The translations under genes were made by a program, and so were the position numbers. The notes beneath the pieces are model-generated. The model made no database searches. It was given only the letters and a program-made list of their open reading frames with translations, and had not been told where the DNA came from. DNA of 64,000 bases from Sinonovacula constricta (lineage: Eukaryota; Mollusca; Bivalvia; Cardiida; Solecurtidae): the NCBI GenBank assembly GCA_007844125.1, contig CM017572.1:32549764-32613763 (forward strand), written 5' to 3'. How positions within the stretch are numbered: the first letter of the stretch is position 1; each line of letters opens with the position of its first letter. Below are positions 46,973-61,451 of this stretch, one piece after another.

Positions 46973-48100
46973 TGTGCGCATACCACAAAGAACAAGCCTG
47001 GTTCAGATAGGCAAGACAACATAGCAATGGTGTCTTTACACCATAGCAATGGTGTCTTTTAGACAGAGGATTCCTGAGGTTGCTGTGAAATTTAGTGAAT
47101 GCCAACAATGAGGGGACGTTCAATGAGAGAACAAACAATCAATAAACTACCCCTGAGTTTACAAATTATCCTTAATTACAACAACATTTTGCGGAAATGG
47201 CTCCTAGTGAAAAAGGTTATTAAGGTGTATTCTAACACTAACAGAAATATAACCTAACTTCAACAATACTTGGTTCATTCCTGCAAATTGCATGACTACA
47301 ATTCAGTCATGTGGTTAAAATCCTTCAGAGCAAAGCATATTTCAATCATTCTTCATAACGATGATTTGTCTGTTCGCAGAAATTGTTCACTTTTATTTAA
47401 AGACAACTTTTTTGAAAATAAAATAAGTAGCAACATATTTTGTCTGCATAAGTGCAGGATATAAGCATATAAGGTGAGTAGCTTAACAAACTATATATCA
47501 TGATTAATGTTGCCTCAACAGGGATTTAGGGCCTTCCGTCCATCAACAATGCCAGGGTATCTTTGTACTACAAACTGGTGGATACGCTCTCACAAAATTT
47601 TAAAGGAACAATATCTTGATAAGAACTCTATCAGCAATGTCACTTGGCTGAAGACAGTTTTGCTGCATGAGTGTTTTCCTGAAAGATTCCAGCGGTAAAT
47701 TAGAATGGACATTTTAACAGTAAAATATTTGCTTGAAAGTTACAAATATATAAAAAAAATGTCACATTAGCATCATAAAATTATGTTTGAGTAAAAGCCT
47801 TGTGCTGTGAGGGATTGGACCACAAATGAATCATATCACATGAAATACATACAATGTATTCAAAACAAAGTTCTGGTTAGGACATATGTTTACCATCAAT
47901 TAGCTTGCTGCTTAACTAAGGAAAGAAAAATTCTGAGTATACCTGTGGATTAAAATTGATGTAACAGAAAATACAAATCTGGTAACTTAAGACACTTCCT
48001 GGAAGTACAGTAGTCAAAATCTGGCCTTCCAACACAAGTGGCCGAGAACTTTCATACAACACTGCATGGAGAGACAGAGTCGTGGACATTAAGTTCTAAT
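46973..48100. other. Mostly non-coding stretch with one exon-like segment
   Basis: AT-rich sequence. A short duplication, CACCATAGCAATGGTGTCTTT-like, lies near 47025-47060. Apart from the exon-like segment at 47522-47694, nothing is recognised. Confidence 0.4.
47522..47694 (+). other. Exon-like open segment, unknown product
   Basis: Flanked by a plausible acceptor (TGCCTCAACAG) and donor (CG|GTAAAT). The open frame reads GFRAFRPSTMPGYLCTTNWW, continuing through ILKEQYLDKN and HECFPERFQR. Its Trp/Cys-rich composition is more protein-like than the surroundings. No family is recognised; it could be an exon of an undetected gene or an old transposon remnant. Confidence 0.25.
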
Positions 48101-48107
48101 GATTTTA

Positions 48108-48395
48108 GCTCACCTGAACTTATGCTCAGGGTGAGCTATTGTGATCGCATTTACAAATGATATCTCCCTTGAAACTGCTCTACTTTATTCAGCCAAACTT
48201 TCTCAGAAGCTTAAGTTGGTAAGGGGAATGAAAACTTGTTCAAATATTTTTGATCTGTCAAAAAAAATTGCCAACAGGGGCGAGGCCATTTTCCTTGTAA
48301 GGCTTTATATGAAAACTTTATCCAATTGTCATAATTTTTTTTTCTTCTGTCAGAAAAAACTCCCATGCACAGGAGGTCAACATGATAGATGAAGA
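48108..48395 (+). repeat. Dispersed repeat of the GCTCACCTGA type common in bivalves
   Basis: Begins AGCTCACCTGAACTTATGCT followed by the inverted AGGGTGAGCTATTGTGATCGC, then AT-rich sequence. Sequences with this GCTCACCTGA...TGAGCTATTGTGATC signature are familiar from bivalve genomes. The right boundary is a guess. Confidence 0.45.
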
Positions 48396-48639
48396 CACAC
48401 TTGGTAAAAAGCTAACTCATTCCCCCCTTTTTAACTATTTATAATACTTACAATATGAGACACATATTACCACTTAATTAAAAATAAAACAATTCTTGTT
48501 TACTAATATACGTTTGGTAAGCGATGATTTTAGAAGACATTTAGACAGTGTATCATACAATATCTTAAGTAATATTTCTTCTATCGCTAACACAATACAC
48601 TTCACTTGACATGTTTATATCAATATAATTTATCAACTT

Positions 48640-49640
48640 TAAGTGCAGTATGATGTGACAGGAATTTCCCAAGCCAATGCACAAGGAAAGTTATACTGGA
48701 GGTAATTATACTGGCTCGGTGGTTTCTCCATAAGGCACAATAAAGGAATATTGTTTTAATGAACATGTTTAAGCTTCTCCTTATACTATAACTTCATTTA
48801 TGCAAAGTTTTGTTTTTATAGTAAGCAAAGTCTGTGCTGTTCGGTATTCCCTCGATATAGATACCATGAATATCAAATATATTTGTCTTTTCCATGTTGC
48901 TATTTAAAACACTTAATACAAATATATTTTAAGCTACAACTAGAATTGTTTTAGATTTTGAATTACATTTAAGGCCGACATTATTTTTTGTTACATATTA
49001 GTTCATTTATAGTGCTGTAGTCTAATACCTGTACTTCTTTCTAAGAATCTGCAGCACAGAAGGAAATGTCGTGGCGACATTGGGTCAGTGTAAACTTACA
49101 TGTTAAATTGAAAAATGTCCAATATATTGAAAAGAGTAAATATGCGCTTTATTGACTCTTGTAACTTGAACTGTTGCAAGCATAGACATGATTATGCGCC
49201 CAATCAAAACTGTAATTTTGTTCCTTTTCTAGTACCGTCAAGAAGTTGTCTCATATTCTTTGTTTATATTTTATCTGTTTTACAGATGATTATATTTATA
49301 TAATTTATACAATTTAATGGAGTTTGATGTGACATGAATTTCCCCAGAACAAGTCCATGAGGAGAGTTGTAATGAATAATAGCGTACTGTCTCTTTATAT
49401 CAGTCTCTTCACATGTTCCAATTAATTGGCCTTATATAAATTAGATATTGTTAGCTTCAATTAAAAAATCATTAGATTTTGAAGGAAACTTTATGCCTTG
49501 TTCATAAGTTCTTAACATAGTGGTACATTCACGTTTTGTATTGTCAAATACCTGTATTTTCCCCAAGAATCACCAGAACAACAGAAGGAAAGGTCGCTCG
49601 TGGAACCATTAAGTCAATGTTTATATGCGCTTAATTGACA
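48640..49640 (+). repeat. Diverged tandem duplication
   Basis: Segments near 48650-49150 and 49320-49640 share an order of similar blocks: TGATGTGACA(G/T)GAATTTCCC; then AATACCTGTA with CAGAAGGAAA(T/G)GTCG; then ATATGCGCTT(T/A)ATTGAC. They are heavily diverged and not coding. Confidence 0.5.
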
Positions 49641-51940
49641 CATATTAACCCAAAGCTATTTGAGATTCCTGGAGGAAGAGTGGAACTCGTTGTAATTCTA
49701 CTGACTAAATTGGTTCTACATAGAAAACGATGATTGTGTATTGCATGAAAATGTTTAACATTTGGTGTATTTACCTAATCGTAACCTCATTTGTGTCATA
49801 CCATGACTCACAGTATGCTCTTAAAATAACCAAATACCTACTGAATATATAACGTTATCAAAGTCTTATCATTGTTCTATTTTAAGGAACAACTAATCCC
49901 CCCATGAAACCGCCAGGACCTGAGCAGATTGCTGACAGTAATGTTTGCAGAGATAAATTGTTAGCCTTCTTTTTGCCTTTGTCACATGGTAGTCAAAGCA
50001 GTTTGCATATCATATTATGTTGCATGTAAAATGGCTTGTTTCATCACAATACACGTTAATGTTGCAATGAAGCATAATAATGGACTCTTGCTACAGACAA
50101 CTCTTATTGGGCACAAATAAGAGAAACTTGTTGACATCAGGTACACATGGGGTTAATACTAGCCAAGACAGAAGCTATATATAAATAGACATAGAATATA
50201 TGGCCCGTTAAAGTAGACCACAGTCTTTTGTCGAGACAGTGTACATTTGAAGCAGTTATAGTGCTGCCTCCACAGCATGCAGTTAACACCCAGCATGATA
50301 TCACACCCAGTCATATTATCCTGACACCGGGCCAACCAGTAGTGGAACTACCCTTATATTTACTTAAGCATTAGCAAGGGAGCTAAACCACTACCATTTT
50401 TAACGCCTGTGGTATGTCGCGAACCGGGATCGAGCCCGAGACCTCCTGTAGCTATAGCCGATGCTTCTGTCATTATGTTTTAGTATTTTAACCGCTTTAT
50501 ATATGTTTTCAACACATTCTAGTATTTTATATCATAAATTAATACAAAGGAACAAAAGAATTGAAAAGGCTCATACATTCCCTTACATTCATGTGAACAG
50601 CATATCAACCATAGAATAAATTAAATATGTTTAATGCAGGAAATTCACTTCAAAAGGCAGATATACCTACAAACAACAAGCATGTTTTATTATAGACAAA
50701 ATCATTCATCTTCACTTAAACCTTTTATTGTTCACAGGAGGACAAGAAATGTCCTGGTACTTTGATCTAACAAAGAGATGAATAGTTTTAAGAAATGTTT
50801 TTCATTTAGAAGAGAGTAGAGTGGCCCTTAGGAGTCGTTGCTGGCTGCGACTTTCAAAGACATGATTAGGGTGCTCCAGCTAATGCACATTTGTCTCTTC
50901 TCAGTAGTTTGCAGGTGAATCAAAGCATAGTCTCAGTAAATTTTCAAGAAAGACATTTCAACATCGAAATCATAAAAGGCTTTTCAGACAGAAAGGACAA
51001 CCTGTCTCCATGACTTGGCTACGAACCTGTCCATAATAATTGTGTGTCCACTTTGCGGTAATATTTTTTCTTTTGTCCTTTTATCCTTTTGTCCTTTTTT
51101 TTCATAGTTCTTACCTTATTGGGCCATTTTCTCTCAGTCAACCGTTTAAATTATTGTTAACTGAAAAGGCCCATGAAACCACACTAGTCATTACAAACAT
51201 GTTTTTATTTTCTGAGCCACTTAGAAAACCACATGACCATTTACTTTTCAGATCACTTTATGTCATCATCTGAGTAATTCACTCTGGCGTCGATATCTAT
51301 TTTAGCAGAAATCCCCATAGAGATTGTTTGTAGATTTGGAAATTGTGAAAATTAAGAATGAACTTTTCACGATTTGTACTGTCTAACTATTTGGGTATTT
51401 TTTTTAAATTGTCTTTATTTACACTAAAACATAAGTTTTTGCAGAAATTATGAAGTCCTGCAAACTGGGGTATGTTTTTTAATTGTTTTTGAAACAAGCA
51501 AACTTTTGGATACCACCTTTTTATTTTGTTCATATTTCACTGTTAGAAATGATTTTTGTTATTAATTACTTGTCCAAAGATTAAGGATATTAAAAGTTTT
51601 GACCTTTCTAGAAATAATGTTTCACATGATGCCTTGTATTTATTTCCAACAGTTTATTATCTTCACATTTGTTTGTTTGTTTAAAAAGGTTAACTCCTCT
51701 GGAAGTTATAAACTTGAACTTTTCTGGAAGTTGAAGGATGGACTGGTCTTTCACACATGTGTCACAGCATTGCTGGGTCGCAGGCTGTGATGGCGGCTTT
51801 ATATTGTTAGTCTGAAAATAAAGATGCCATCTGGATGGTTACTGGTGTTTTATATGTGACACTTGTCTAGTCCCATCAAAAAGGTTAAAACTTGAAAATA
51901 AATTAAAATTATAATATACGTATAGATATGTATATTTCAG
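49641..51940. other. Non-coding stretch, no gene recognised
   Basis: Only short open frames (under about 80 codons) without domains. It contains one tRNA-like fragment at 50405-50465 and T-rich runs around 51070-51110. Confidence 0.5.
50405..50465 (-). repeat. tRNA-like T-arm remnant (SINE fragment)
   Basis: On the minus strand, GGTCTCGGGCTCGATCCCGG resembles a T-arm with a B box (one mismatch from GGTTCGANNCC). No complete cloverleaf was found. Confidence 0.35.
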
Positions 51941-52170
51941 GGATATCACCAATGGATATGCTGGCTCTCACAGCTGAGGGTAATGAACTCAAGCAAACAG
52001 TAGCAGAAGAACACAGAACAATAGATCAACTACAGGAAGAAGTCTGCAAAGATTGATTGACTCAACTCAAAACAGTCAAAGCGCAAAAATATTATTGTGA
52101 AAACAGTTTGTCAGAAAGAGGGTTAATTGAAAAACAATTTTCAGTACTGCGCTGGAATAACTCTTATTAG
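51941..52170 (+). pseudogene. Coiled-coil-like remnant of unknown gene
   Basis: After a good acceptor (TATATTTCAG), one frame reads MDMLALTAEGNELKQTVAEE then HRTIDQLQEEV, meets a TGA at 52054, and stays open for over 30 more codons (LTQLKTVKAQ ... LIEKQFSVLRW) to a TAG. The heptad-like Leu/Glu pattern resembles the coiled coil before transposase cores, but the catalytic part is not seen. Confidence 0.3.
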
Positions 52171-53970
52171 ATTGTTTGGCTTTAACAATTCTGACTCCAG
52201 ACAGCTTCATTGTGACTTACCTACAGTTGTGGCAGGGAAGAGGTCAGGATTAGGAAATACAAGAAATGTCAATTCCGGATATAGTGTAAATTAAGACATG
52301 GATTTGGTTTAAAATACTATGCAATGAGGAATTGCATTGGCACACAGTCTGTGAGAATAATATTGAATGCTTGGTAGTATCTCCTTTATTTTTAGCTTCG
52401 AGGTGAAAGTATAAAATGTATTCCTTCTGACTGCAAAATGGATTTTTCCTACAATGCTTTTAAGTATAAATGCAACAGAGATTTATCATTAAAACACAAG
52501 TCACCAGTGTGTCAGGCCTACATAATTTATAGTAATAATAAGTCAGCTACAACATTGACACCTTCATTGGTTGTGATCCTAATGAATGTTTTATTTTTGT
52601 TTTATTGCCCTTCGTTAGGATTACAGAATGAAGCAACGCTGTTCAATTTTCTTTCAATACAGACTTAAAATATTTTACTTATAGTTGAATACATTGTGAA
52701 CCCAAACGAGTTATTAATTTTTATACTTGTGAGGTAAACACCTAATATCTTAACATTAATGCAACAACAGCTGACCATTTTTATCAGAAAGCTTGGATTA
52801 AGCATCTTTTGTTAGTTTGATTTTTCTAAAGAGTCGGGCATGTACAGGCACAATATGCTACATCAAAGATTATGTAGTGTTTGAAACATTGAGAAAAACT
52901 TTATGGGTGAGGCCTTGCACCGCTGCCTGCCTCCCCCAGCTGGACTGACCATACAATTTTTCTAGCCTATATTTCTTTAGAATAGACCTCATCAAACAAA
53001 TGTAGACCTTGTAGAGACCATCACTGTTTCTCTGACCCCACAGGCAGCCATATATTTAGCCACCTGAGTAGTAACTCAGGTCCCATGCTGCTAGTCAGAC
53101 CCCTGAGGCCATCTTTCTCATTTACAACAATTGCTGTGTGTATAGCATTCCCTATCACCTGTCCCACTGACGAGCCTTATTAGAACACCTTGGCAAAGTG
53201 ACAGCATAATCGGGGAGGTATTTCCATTGTTTGTCATCTTGCATCTTGTTACTCAGCTAATTTTCAGTATTCTTAAAGTTAACTTTTCAGGTCATGACAA
53301 AAATGGTTAAAATAACTTCATTGTTTTTAAAAGGATTGTTTTGTGAATTACAAAAATGTATGGAGGTAATAGCTTTGAGATTTTGTCATAGAATAGAGCA
53401 AAACTGCAATTTTGAGTTATATCAAAGTAAAATAAAAACACAAAGAGTGGCAATAGTTCTTAGCAGGTGTAGGTCAAAAGTCCTCCTCGACAAAATCGCT
53501 TCTATTCAATTGGCATAGGTGGAAAAAATCCCTCCCGAAAAATCAACAAAAGCAGACAAAAACACTTCCATAAATGTTAAAGAAAAATATCCCTCTGGGT
53601 TAGATTTCCCTATGAAAAGTCCAGTGTTATTACAATTGTATTTCAAGACTTCTGCAAGGATTTTGTCCATAATCAGTTTTAACAGTAATCCGGGGTTTAC
53701 AGAATGTGTATCAAGTTGCAAAAAAATAAAAGTTCTATTGTAAAGTTGCCCTAACCTTGAATATACTCTTTAACTGTAAAGTTAATAATGGTTTTATAAT
53801 CTAATGATCTGCAGCTGCAGGAAGCACCATGTATAGAAATAATACTTAGTTTTTGTTCTCTCAATAATGTTGCTGTTGCAAACATTTGAAAACACCTATA
53901 ATAACTTAACCAGAAAGGGATCTTATTTGGAATTTTTAGTTATATTTTGTGTTGCTCAAAGTACAAAGTA
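52171..53970. other. Non-coding stretch, no gene recognised
   Basis: Short open frames without recognisable domains on either strand; A/T-rich. Confidence 0.5.
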
Positions 53971-54084
53971 TACCTACCTACCCACCTACCTACCTACCTA
54001 CCTACCTACCTACCTACCTACCTACCTACCTACCTACCTACCTACCTACCTACCTTCCTTCCTTCCTTCCTTCCTTCCTTCCTT
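53971..54084. repeat. Compound microsatellite (TACC)n(TTCC)n
   Basis: About 21 near-perfect TACC units run to about 54054, then about 7-8 TTCC units to 54084. The open frame across it (TYLPTYLP...) is a by-product of the repeat. Confidence 0.95.
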
Positions 54085-57000
54085 GGAAAAAAAATCTACT
54101 TATATGTCAATATTTAAGGCAGATCAAATTTTCCTAGCTAATACTGTACTAAACGGTTTGTATAAAATGTGTTGCTTTGGCAATTATTTGTTGTTTTTTT
54201 CTAAAATCCAAGTCTTCAGTGTTCTGGAACATGACGGTTTTTTGACAGTGTGTACACAATCTGTATATTTTGATCCAAGTTTAAAGAAATGCTTTGCTTG
54301 GAAATTTAATTCAATAAATTGTTATGCCAAAACTTCAATGTATACTTTAGAGAAAAAGATCTTAATTTGAAAAAGTTATATTTTGGTTCGTCAAAATTCC
54401 AGTGAACGGTCTCTGGGAAAAAGTTTGACAATATTTATTAATAAATGTATTTCGTTTTTTTTTCTTTTGGTCCAACATCTAATAAAGCCTTCACAACGGA
54501 TCAGTTCTAATTCGTTGTCACATCATTTTTGAAGGCTGCACAGTTAATTTTTGTATTAGATGAGTTTTAGTTCTAATTTCCATAAGTATGCTATTGCGAC
54601 ATTATGCAGAACACGTTCTCGAACACCCAACAGAAATATTAATTTAGGCAATATTAATGTATATTTGTTAAGCATAACATCTAATGATATTGCAATGGTC
54701 ATTTGCTAAAAAATTGTGCTAAGAAAGTAAGGTTGTTTTTCACTATTTTCTTTTCTAATATACAAACGATGATTGATTAGAAGACAGAGCTAAAAATGTA
54801 ATCCAGTTGCATGTTATAGTCGAACTTAAAGGGACATATGTGTTTACTTCTTTTGACATATATTTTGTAGAAACATTTTTTTTTCGGCAGAGCATGTCCT
54901 CGGACCCCCTACAACATTTCAAAGTTTGTCATCAGCCCCACTAGCTGAAATAATCTAAATTAGGGTCTGAGATTGGTCTATATTGGTTGTACATCTGACT
55001 ATGAGGCAGTGATAAAAACAGAACATAAAAGAAATATAATTATGCCAAGTGTGTTTTTCTAAATATGATTGGTTGTAATTACTTGTAACCTTTGTTTGTT
55101 ATATTTGTCATATCTCAGTTTATCATGTTTCTTCATGTTGTTTAGGTTAATAGGGAGGTTTATAATTACATTGTAAATCATCATACACTGAATATTTTCA
55201 ACCAAGTAAAACTCATACGTCATAACAAAAGTTAACATATTCCCCATTCCGAATAAGATTGTTGTATTATGCTAAATACTTTTCACAAGCATGTAGAGCA
55301 CCAATAGACAGCATTTGGTGGGATTTCACATTCTTTATATTGTCTATTTTGCTTGCTTTACCTTAAACCAAAGACTGTTCATATTTTAAACCAAACATAA
55401 TTCATATAAACCCATTTTGTTATTTGAATGTACCACAATTTAAATATGACCAGTCTCATAAAAAAATGAACCATAACTTCCATGTTACAGCAATATATTT
55501 AAATCTATTTGACTAAAATAATATAATGCATACACGTATCCATAAATCATATGATGGACCTTTGGAAACAGGACCTTGAAGAAATGGTCTATGTCTTTCA
55601 AAGGAAATAGCATTAGTCTACATTTTTTTGAAGCACTAACAGTGTGCTCACCAACAGATGCGATCATTGAAAACTTTTTTTTCAGACTCAGCATGATAAG
55701 TCCATCTGTTATCCCTATTTACAATTTCATTTAAGCATCTTACTCTTTTTTTCTGTCTCTAATCCAACAGGTTTTTCTTTCTGCTCAGTAATCAGAATAT
55801 GAGGGGCCCATCTAGCTAACACTTTCTTAAGAAGTAGCTTTCTCTGTCAATATGTGATAGACTGATGACCAGTTGATGCCAGATGCTTGAACTAACATTT
55901 GGGATTTTCGCTTCAACAATAAGTAAAGCAGAAATTGTTGTGATGAAGAATTGTTAAAAGTTAAAAGCTTATCAGAGATACACACAGCCTATTACTACAT
56001 CGGTTCGGGTCCTGGACAGGGCTAAATCTCTCGGATGATGACAATGGTTACACCAGTGGTTCTACTTAGATATTTGTCTGCAGTCTTCCTCAACAAAGTT
56101 TGCTGGACATCGCAAATATAACATTTTTTGAGGCGATGTAGCAAATAAAACAAACTGTAAACACTGTTTAATGTCTGTTAACCTTTATATAGCCTGCCAA
56201 ATACAAATGTCAAGGGCAAAATAATGTATACCTGAACTATTCTCTATTATGTCCCAAGTCATATCGTTAGCTAACCTGGCTTGCTGTTATAACAAATACC
56301 AGTAGCCACAAAAAAAGGAATGGTCAAAAAGCAAACAGCTTTAGGAATGTTGAATAGCAAACATAGCAATGAAAATATGTTAATACCTACGCATTGTCAT
56401 TAATATTTAAACAATAATGCTATTGTTCAGCTGCAATTTTTGCTGTGGTCTTAATAACTATTATCATTGCTCATTCAAAATTTTGTCAACAATTTACCAG
56501 TGTTAAAAGCTACTTTTGTCATGTAGTGGTACCCGTGGCCAAGCTGTTAGTCATTGGGCAGTTTGGGATGTCTTCCGGCAGTCTGGGAGCGAAACTAGCT
56601 GATCTGGAACTTCACTATTTACATATGCCTGATCAATTCATACTTAACAGTCTAGGAGTTCAGAGACAAAAGTTTCTGTTTGATATATAAAACACTTCCA
56701 ACTGTTGTATGACTGTTTAAAGATGGAAATAGGAAAAATAAGCAAACACACATTTCAAAAGCAAATGGCATTTATTTTGTGAGGTGATAGAATAAACAAA
56801 TATTATTAATATACAATTAAATCATTGAATGATGACAATACAAGTGTAGCAAATAGTGTATCAAGCCAGGTTAAAAACCGGAGATAAACCTAAAAGAACT
56901 CCGGAAAACTGTTCCTTATACACTACAGCTTTTGGTCGTTTAAACCTGTACTTTTTTCATTTCAGTCAACTTTTTATAAATTAACAAAAACATAACAATG

Positions 57001-57838
57001 GCCTTACTATTGCAAATATAAAATGTATTGCTGTTGACAGCATGACATCTTTGACAGAACTTAGTGTTCCCCTATAAATTAATTTCTGTTCCCGGGTACA
57101 GCATATACTAGACTACTACAATTTCACAGCCACGCCTCAATTAAGACATAACATACAACTGATGTAGAAGTAGAACAACATAAAAAAAACTATATTAATT
57201 TAAATAAGCATGATAATGATGCAAAACAGCAACATATACCTAGAGACACACTTGCTTATAAAGGATACATACATACATGTACAAGTAGTCAAAATGGTTA
57301 TAGTCTTATCTTTCCAAACATTATACAATACAAACGAAGAAAAAAAAACAAGACACAACAACAACACAAAAACATAAGAGAAAAAACTTAACCCAATGTC
57401 TGCGATCATGCTGAAATCAGTGCATACATTTCCTTTCAATATAAAATTGCATCAAATTCCCTTCAGATAACTGGACCCAATAACTGAAGTAAAGGTATTC
57501 CTTTAACTTTAAACACTAAATTTACAACTACACATTGTGGCAAGCCACCAACTTTGTACATACTATATGGAACCTAATTGAAATTCATCATAAGATTTGG
57601 ATGTTTGCACATTATTCATCCATTTTATCTTCCAATAGTTGAACAATTCACAAACTTAACAGTTAATATGTAATTTTGTAAAATAAATGAAAAAAAAATG
57701 TTTCAAGTTTCAAACTGAGGGCCTCACCTATTAGACTGAAGCACATTAACCACCTGACCTTCCAGACATATGCTCTTCTGCAGCCACAATTATCACTTGT
57801 TTCACTTTACTCAATACCTGGAATAATCTTGTTAAAAA
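54085..57838. other. Non-coding stretch, no gene recognised
   Basis: AT-rich DNA with no open frame over about 85 codons and no domain match on either strand. Confidence 0.5.
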
Positions 57839-57892
57839 AGCTGTCCAGGAAGTTACTGATAACATAGCTGTCCAGGAAGTTACTGATAACAT
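57839..57892 (+). repeat. 27-bp perfect tandem duplication
   Basis: The 27-bp unit starting AGCTGTCCAGGAAG occurs twice in tandem without mismatch. Confidence 0.95.
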
Positions 57893-60800
57893 AACATATA
57901 AAAAGCTACATGAAGACTAATGTTTGGGAAGATTGTAAAAAACACTTTTAGTAAAAAATATATTTAACTTCATGCAGTCTGACCTACTGACAGACAAGAC
58001 CTTTTAGAGCACAAACAATAATTGTAACAATGAAATCATGGGCATTGCTTTTTTGTATTGGATTTGCCGGTAATTAACAAAGAAGTGCATTTGTCATTTA
58101 AATTGAATTTAAGATGTTCATCCTTTAAAATGTATTAATAGTTGATAGAACATTTAAATCACTTTTAGACTAAAACTGAATATAACAAACAGGGAAAGAA
58201 TTTACATTTCAAAATATGCTTTTTAGAATACAACATACTACATTTGTATATGTACTTCTAACATCCAGTAGTTAAAGAAAAAAAGTCATATTTGGCAATT
58301 ATTTAAAAAAGCCATTTATTTATACCAAAAGTTTATTTAAAAACATTATCAAGCAAACCCTTTAGATAACAGAGACAGTCTACTTGCAGACGACAGTTTG
58401 GCTGTGTGAGGTATACAAGTACCTCAGACAAATGACATGTTCTATAAAAACTACTGTGCCTTAATCATTAAACCACCAAAGATACCAGAACCAAAAATAA
58501 TTTTGAATAAAACTTATTCTACTAATTCTTTTTACTAGCCAAATGCACCAAAACAAAAATAATTTTGAAAAGTGTCATATGCCATGATTTTTTAACTAGG
58601 GTGAACCTTAATCCAGGCTCTCAGACACCCCACCAATCATTAACCATCTGCTGCTACTTTCACCATCATAGTACGATAAGTATACATCACCGTTTGTCCA
58701 CTGAACCACTGCTGGACAGAGGAATTTACACCCATTTTCACTGCAGTATTAATGTTTGGAAAGAGCTGAAATCATTCAAAAACCATTGACATATGACAGA
58801 ATGTACACTACCATGGTTAACGTTACACAAACAATACTGTTTTTACAAATAGCTTTGTTATATTATAAGAGTAAAAATGAACATGTTTTGAGAAGTCTGG
58901 TACTTCTATCCCTTAAGGCTGATGGCCGAGGTATGATACCACAATGTAAGCAGGACAATTTAAACTCCATGTAGAATAGTAACTATTTTACTATTGGATG
59001 ATTTGCATATTTATGCACACATGTACTTCATAGACAGATAGTGTCTAAAGTGCTAAATGTATCAAGATTGGCTTGCATTTTAAATCTTTCAAAAACTGTA
59101 CAAGTGCCTACTTTAGATTTGCAAAAGAAACAAAATATACACTAAAACAAACTTAAGCAGAATATAATAAAGATAAACTTATAATTTTCTTTCTAATGAA
59201 AAGACAAGCATTAACACTAATACGATTATAATACACTAATAACATTGCTGAAAGTCCCAACATGAATATTCTTTAAATGTTAATTTGAAAAGCATTTTTT
59301 TTTAATCTACTACACAGAAACTGTTCAAAATCATTTCTATATCAACTCTGAGTAACCATAAATAATACCTTAACAATTAAAATGCTAGTAGGTCAACACA
59401 ATTAGAGTAATGTAAGTTTCTCTTGGGAATAGAAGGTCTAAAAAACTATGTTACCTTATTCAAATCAATGAAGAACGAGCTTTTTCTAGGGCTGGAAATT
59501 TCACTTCAAGACCTCGATTAACTTAGCACAAAATACATGATCCTAAACAGCATCGTTAGCTTAGACACAAATAAGAAAACTACAGTTTCAAAATCTACAT
59601 TAATGAAAGGGCTCTGTCAGATTCCTTCAACAAAATTTTTAATACATGTATTTTGACTTAAATCTTGTAGACAAACACATATCTGAATTTTGTCAAAAGA
59701 TTACTGAACTTACAAAGTACAGGCTTTTTTAACTATCAACAAACTAAGACGTATCAGTACATGGGATTAATACTGGCTAGTCAAATTTCACAACACATAT
59801 TTAAAGTTTTCTTTCTGAAGACTTATTTACAATCATACACAGTATTACCAAAAAATCTAATAAAAATATACTCTGATGTACTTATAAATAAATCATTCCT
59901 TTATAGTGTGGCTCTCAATTGAGGAACAAAAAATGGACCAAAAATGAACATCATCAGCTTTTGTACAATTAAAATGTCCCTTTTCTTATTTACCTATTAA
60001 ATTTACTAGAAAAAATAACAGAAGTAAATACTTCAGACAAAGACAGTTCAAACTTACTAACCATTTCACAACAGAGAAAATGTTTGAAAAATACTAAAAT
60101 CATCCAAAAACCACTGACATAATAGTATGATGACAAGTGTATAAAATACTTATAAATATTTATGCAAGGATCCCATTTAACAAGTATAAAACTGAGACAA
60201 TAATTTATTCTTAAAGTTTAACTGCAAAAATCTTTGCAAACAGAAACAATATTATCTAAATTATATTTTAACAAAAGATCATTTGTCTTAATTTTTATTT
60301 ATGTATTTTGTATCTTGACTTTGCACAGTCAAGCTGTGGACATGTATATAGAACTTCAATTTTCATCCGGGTTTTATTTTCAGTTTTCAATATCCCACCT
60401 CTGAGCTGAAGGTCCAGTTCTATGGCGTCACTCTTCAACACCTGATAATATTTGAAGGACTGGGTATAGTTAACAAAACAAGCACAGACTTCAAATATCA
60501 TTTACCAAATTGAACTTATCGGACCAAGTTCAAAGAAAACATTTATTAATTTAAAAGTGTCATACTTTGCAGTCATTTAAAATTGTCAAATGTGTCACTG
60601 TTAAGCTTGCTGGGTGATCTTTGTAATCTGTTCTGGCAGGGAACAACTTGTGACCAACCACTAGCAGTGACTACACAATTTAGCCACCACAAATTATTTA
60701 GTTTAATACTGTATTAAAATGTACAACACCTTGTACATTTCTAAACATACATCTTCACAGTCATCTAATGTACGCTAAGTATCAGTCTGTGCTCTAGCAT

Positions 60801-61451
60801 ATATTTGTACACAGTTGAAGGAGCACAATTTGACATCTTAAATTGCCTCTGGAAGGAAGGGCCTAGTGAATGCCTTTCCAGGAAGGGTCTGGTATACATG
60901 GGTCTGCTTAACATGCGCCATCTGAAGATACCACTGAACGTCCGTCTTTAGGACGAAGAACCTTGTGATTGTAGGCCTCAAGAAGGGTCTGGTGAATGGA
61001 AGGGTCTGATGGATGACTGCCTCTTAAATAAAGGGCTTTGTTGAACGCCACTAGAATGACAGGGATTCAACATCAAAAGATTAGAAAACATATTTTCAGT
61101 ATATAGAGAAATAAAAAGCATAATGAGCTAGATTTTAAGCAAGCAATAATAATCTGAAATATATTTAATATTTTAACAATTATTATTTTTACAATTTAAC
61201 AATGTGCAGCCAAGAGCCCAATGGGGATCTTCAGATCTGGTTATGTTTGGGTTTTTAAATAAAAAGTTAATAGTTATTCCATTTTTACCCTGAGAGGTGC
61301 TTGTGGTCTCTGGTAAAGAGAGATTTGTGGACATCTGCCTTGGGACCAAGAACCTGGCAAACATCTACCTCAGGAAGGATGGGTTTAGTATACCTCTGGC
61401 CTGGTAAGGGTAGAGTTGATAAAGGTAGACCCAAGTGAACACAAGGCCTCC
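57893..61451. other. Non-coding stretch, no gene recognised
   Basis: AT-rich sequence. Around 60845-61010, diverged GAAGGGTCTGGTGAATG-like blocks recur three to four times without a clear period. A 68-codon minus frame at 60295-60501 has no recognisable domain. Confidence 0.45.

Noticed and set aside
53867..54370. 167-codon frame with TYLP repeats
   Set aside because: Most of its distinctive content is the TACC/TTCC microsatellite; the flanking peptide shows no domain and no splice context.
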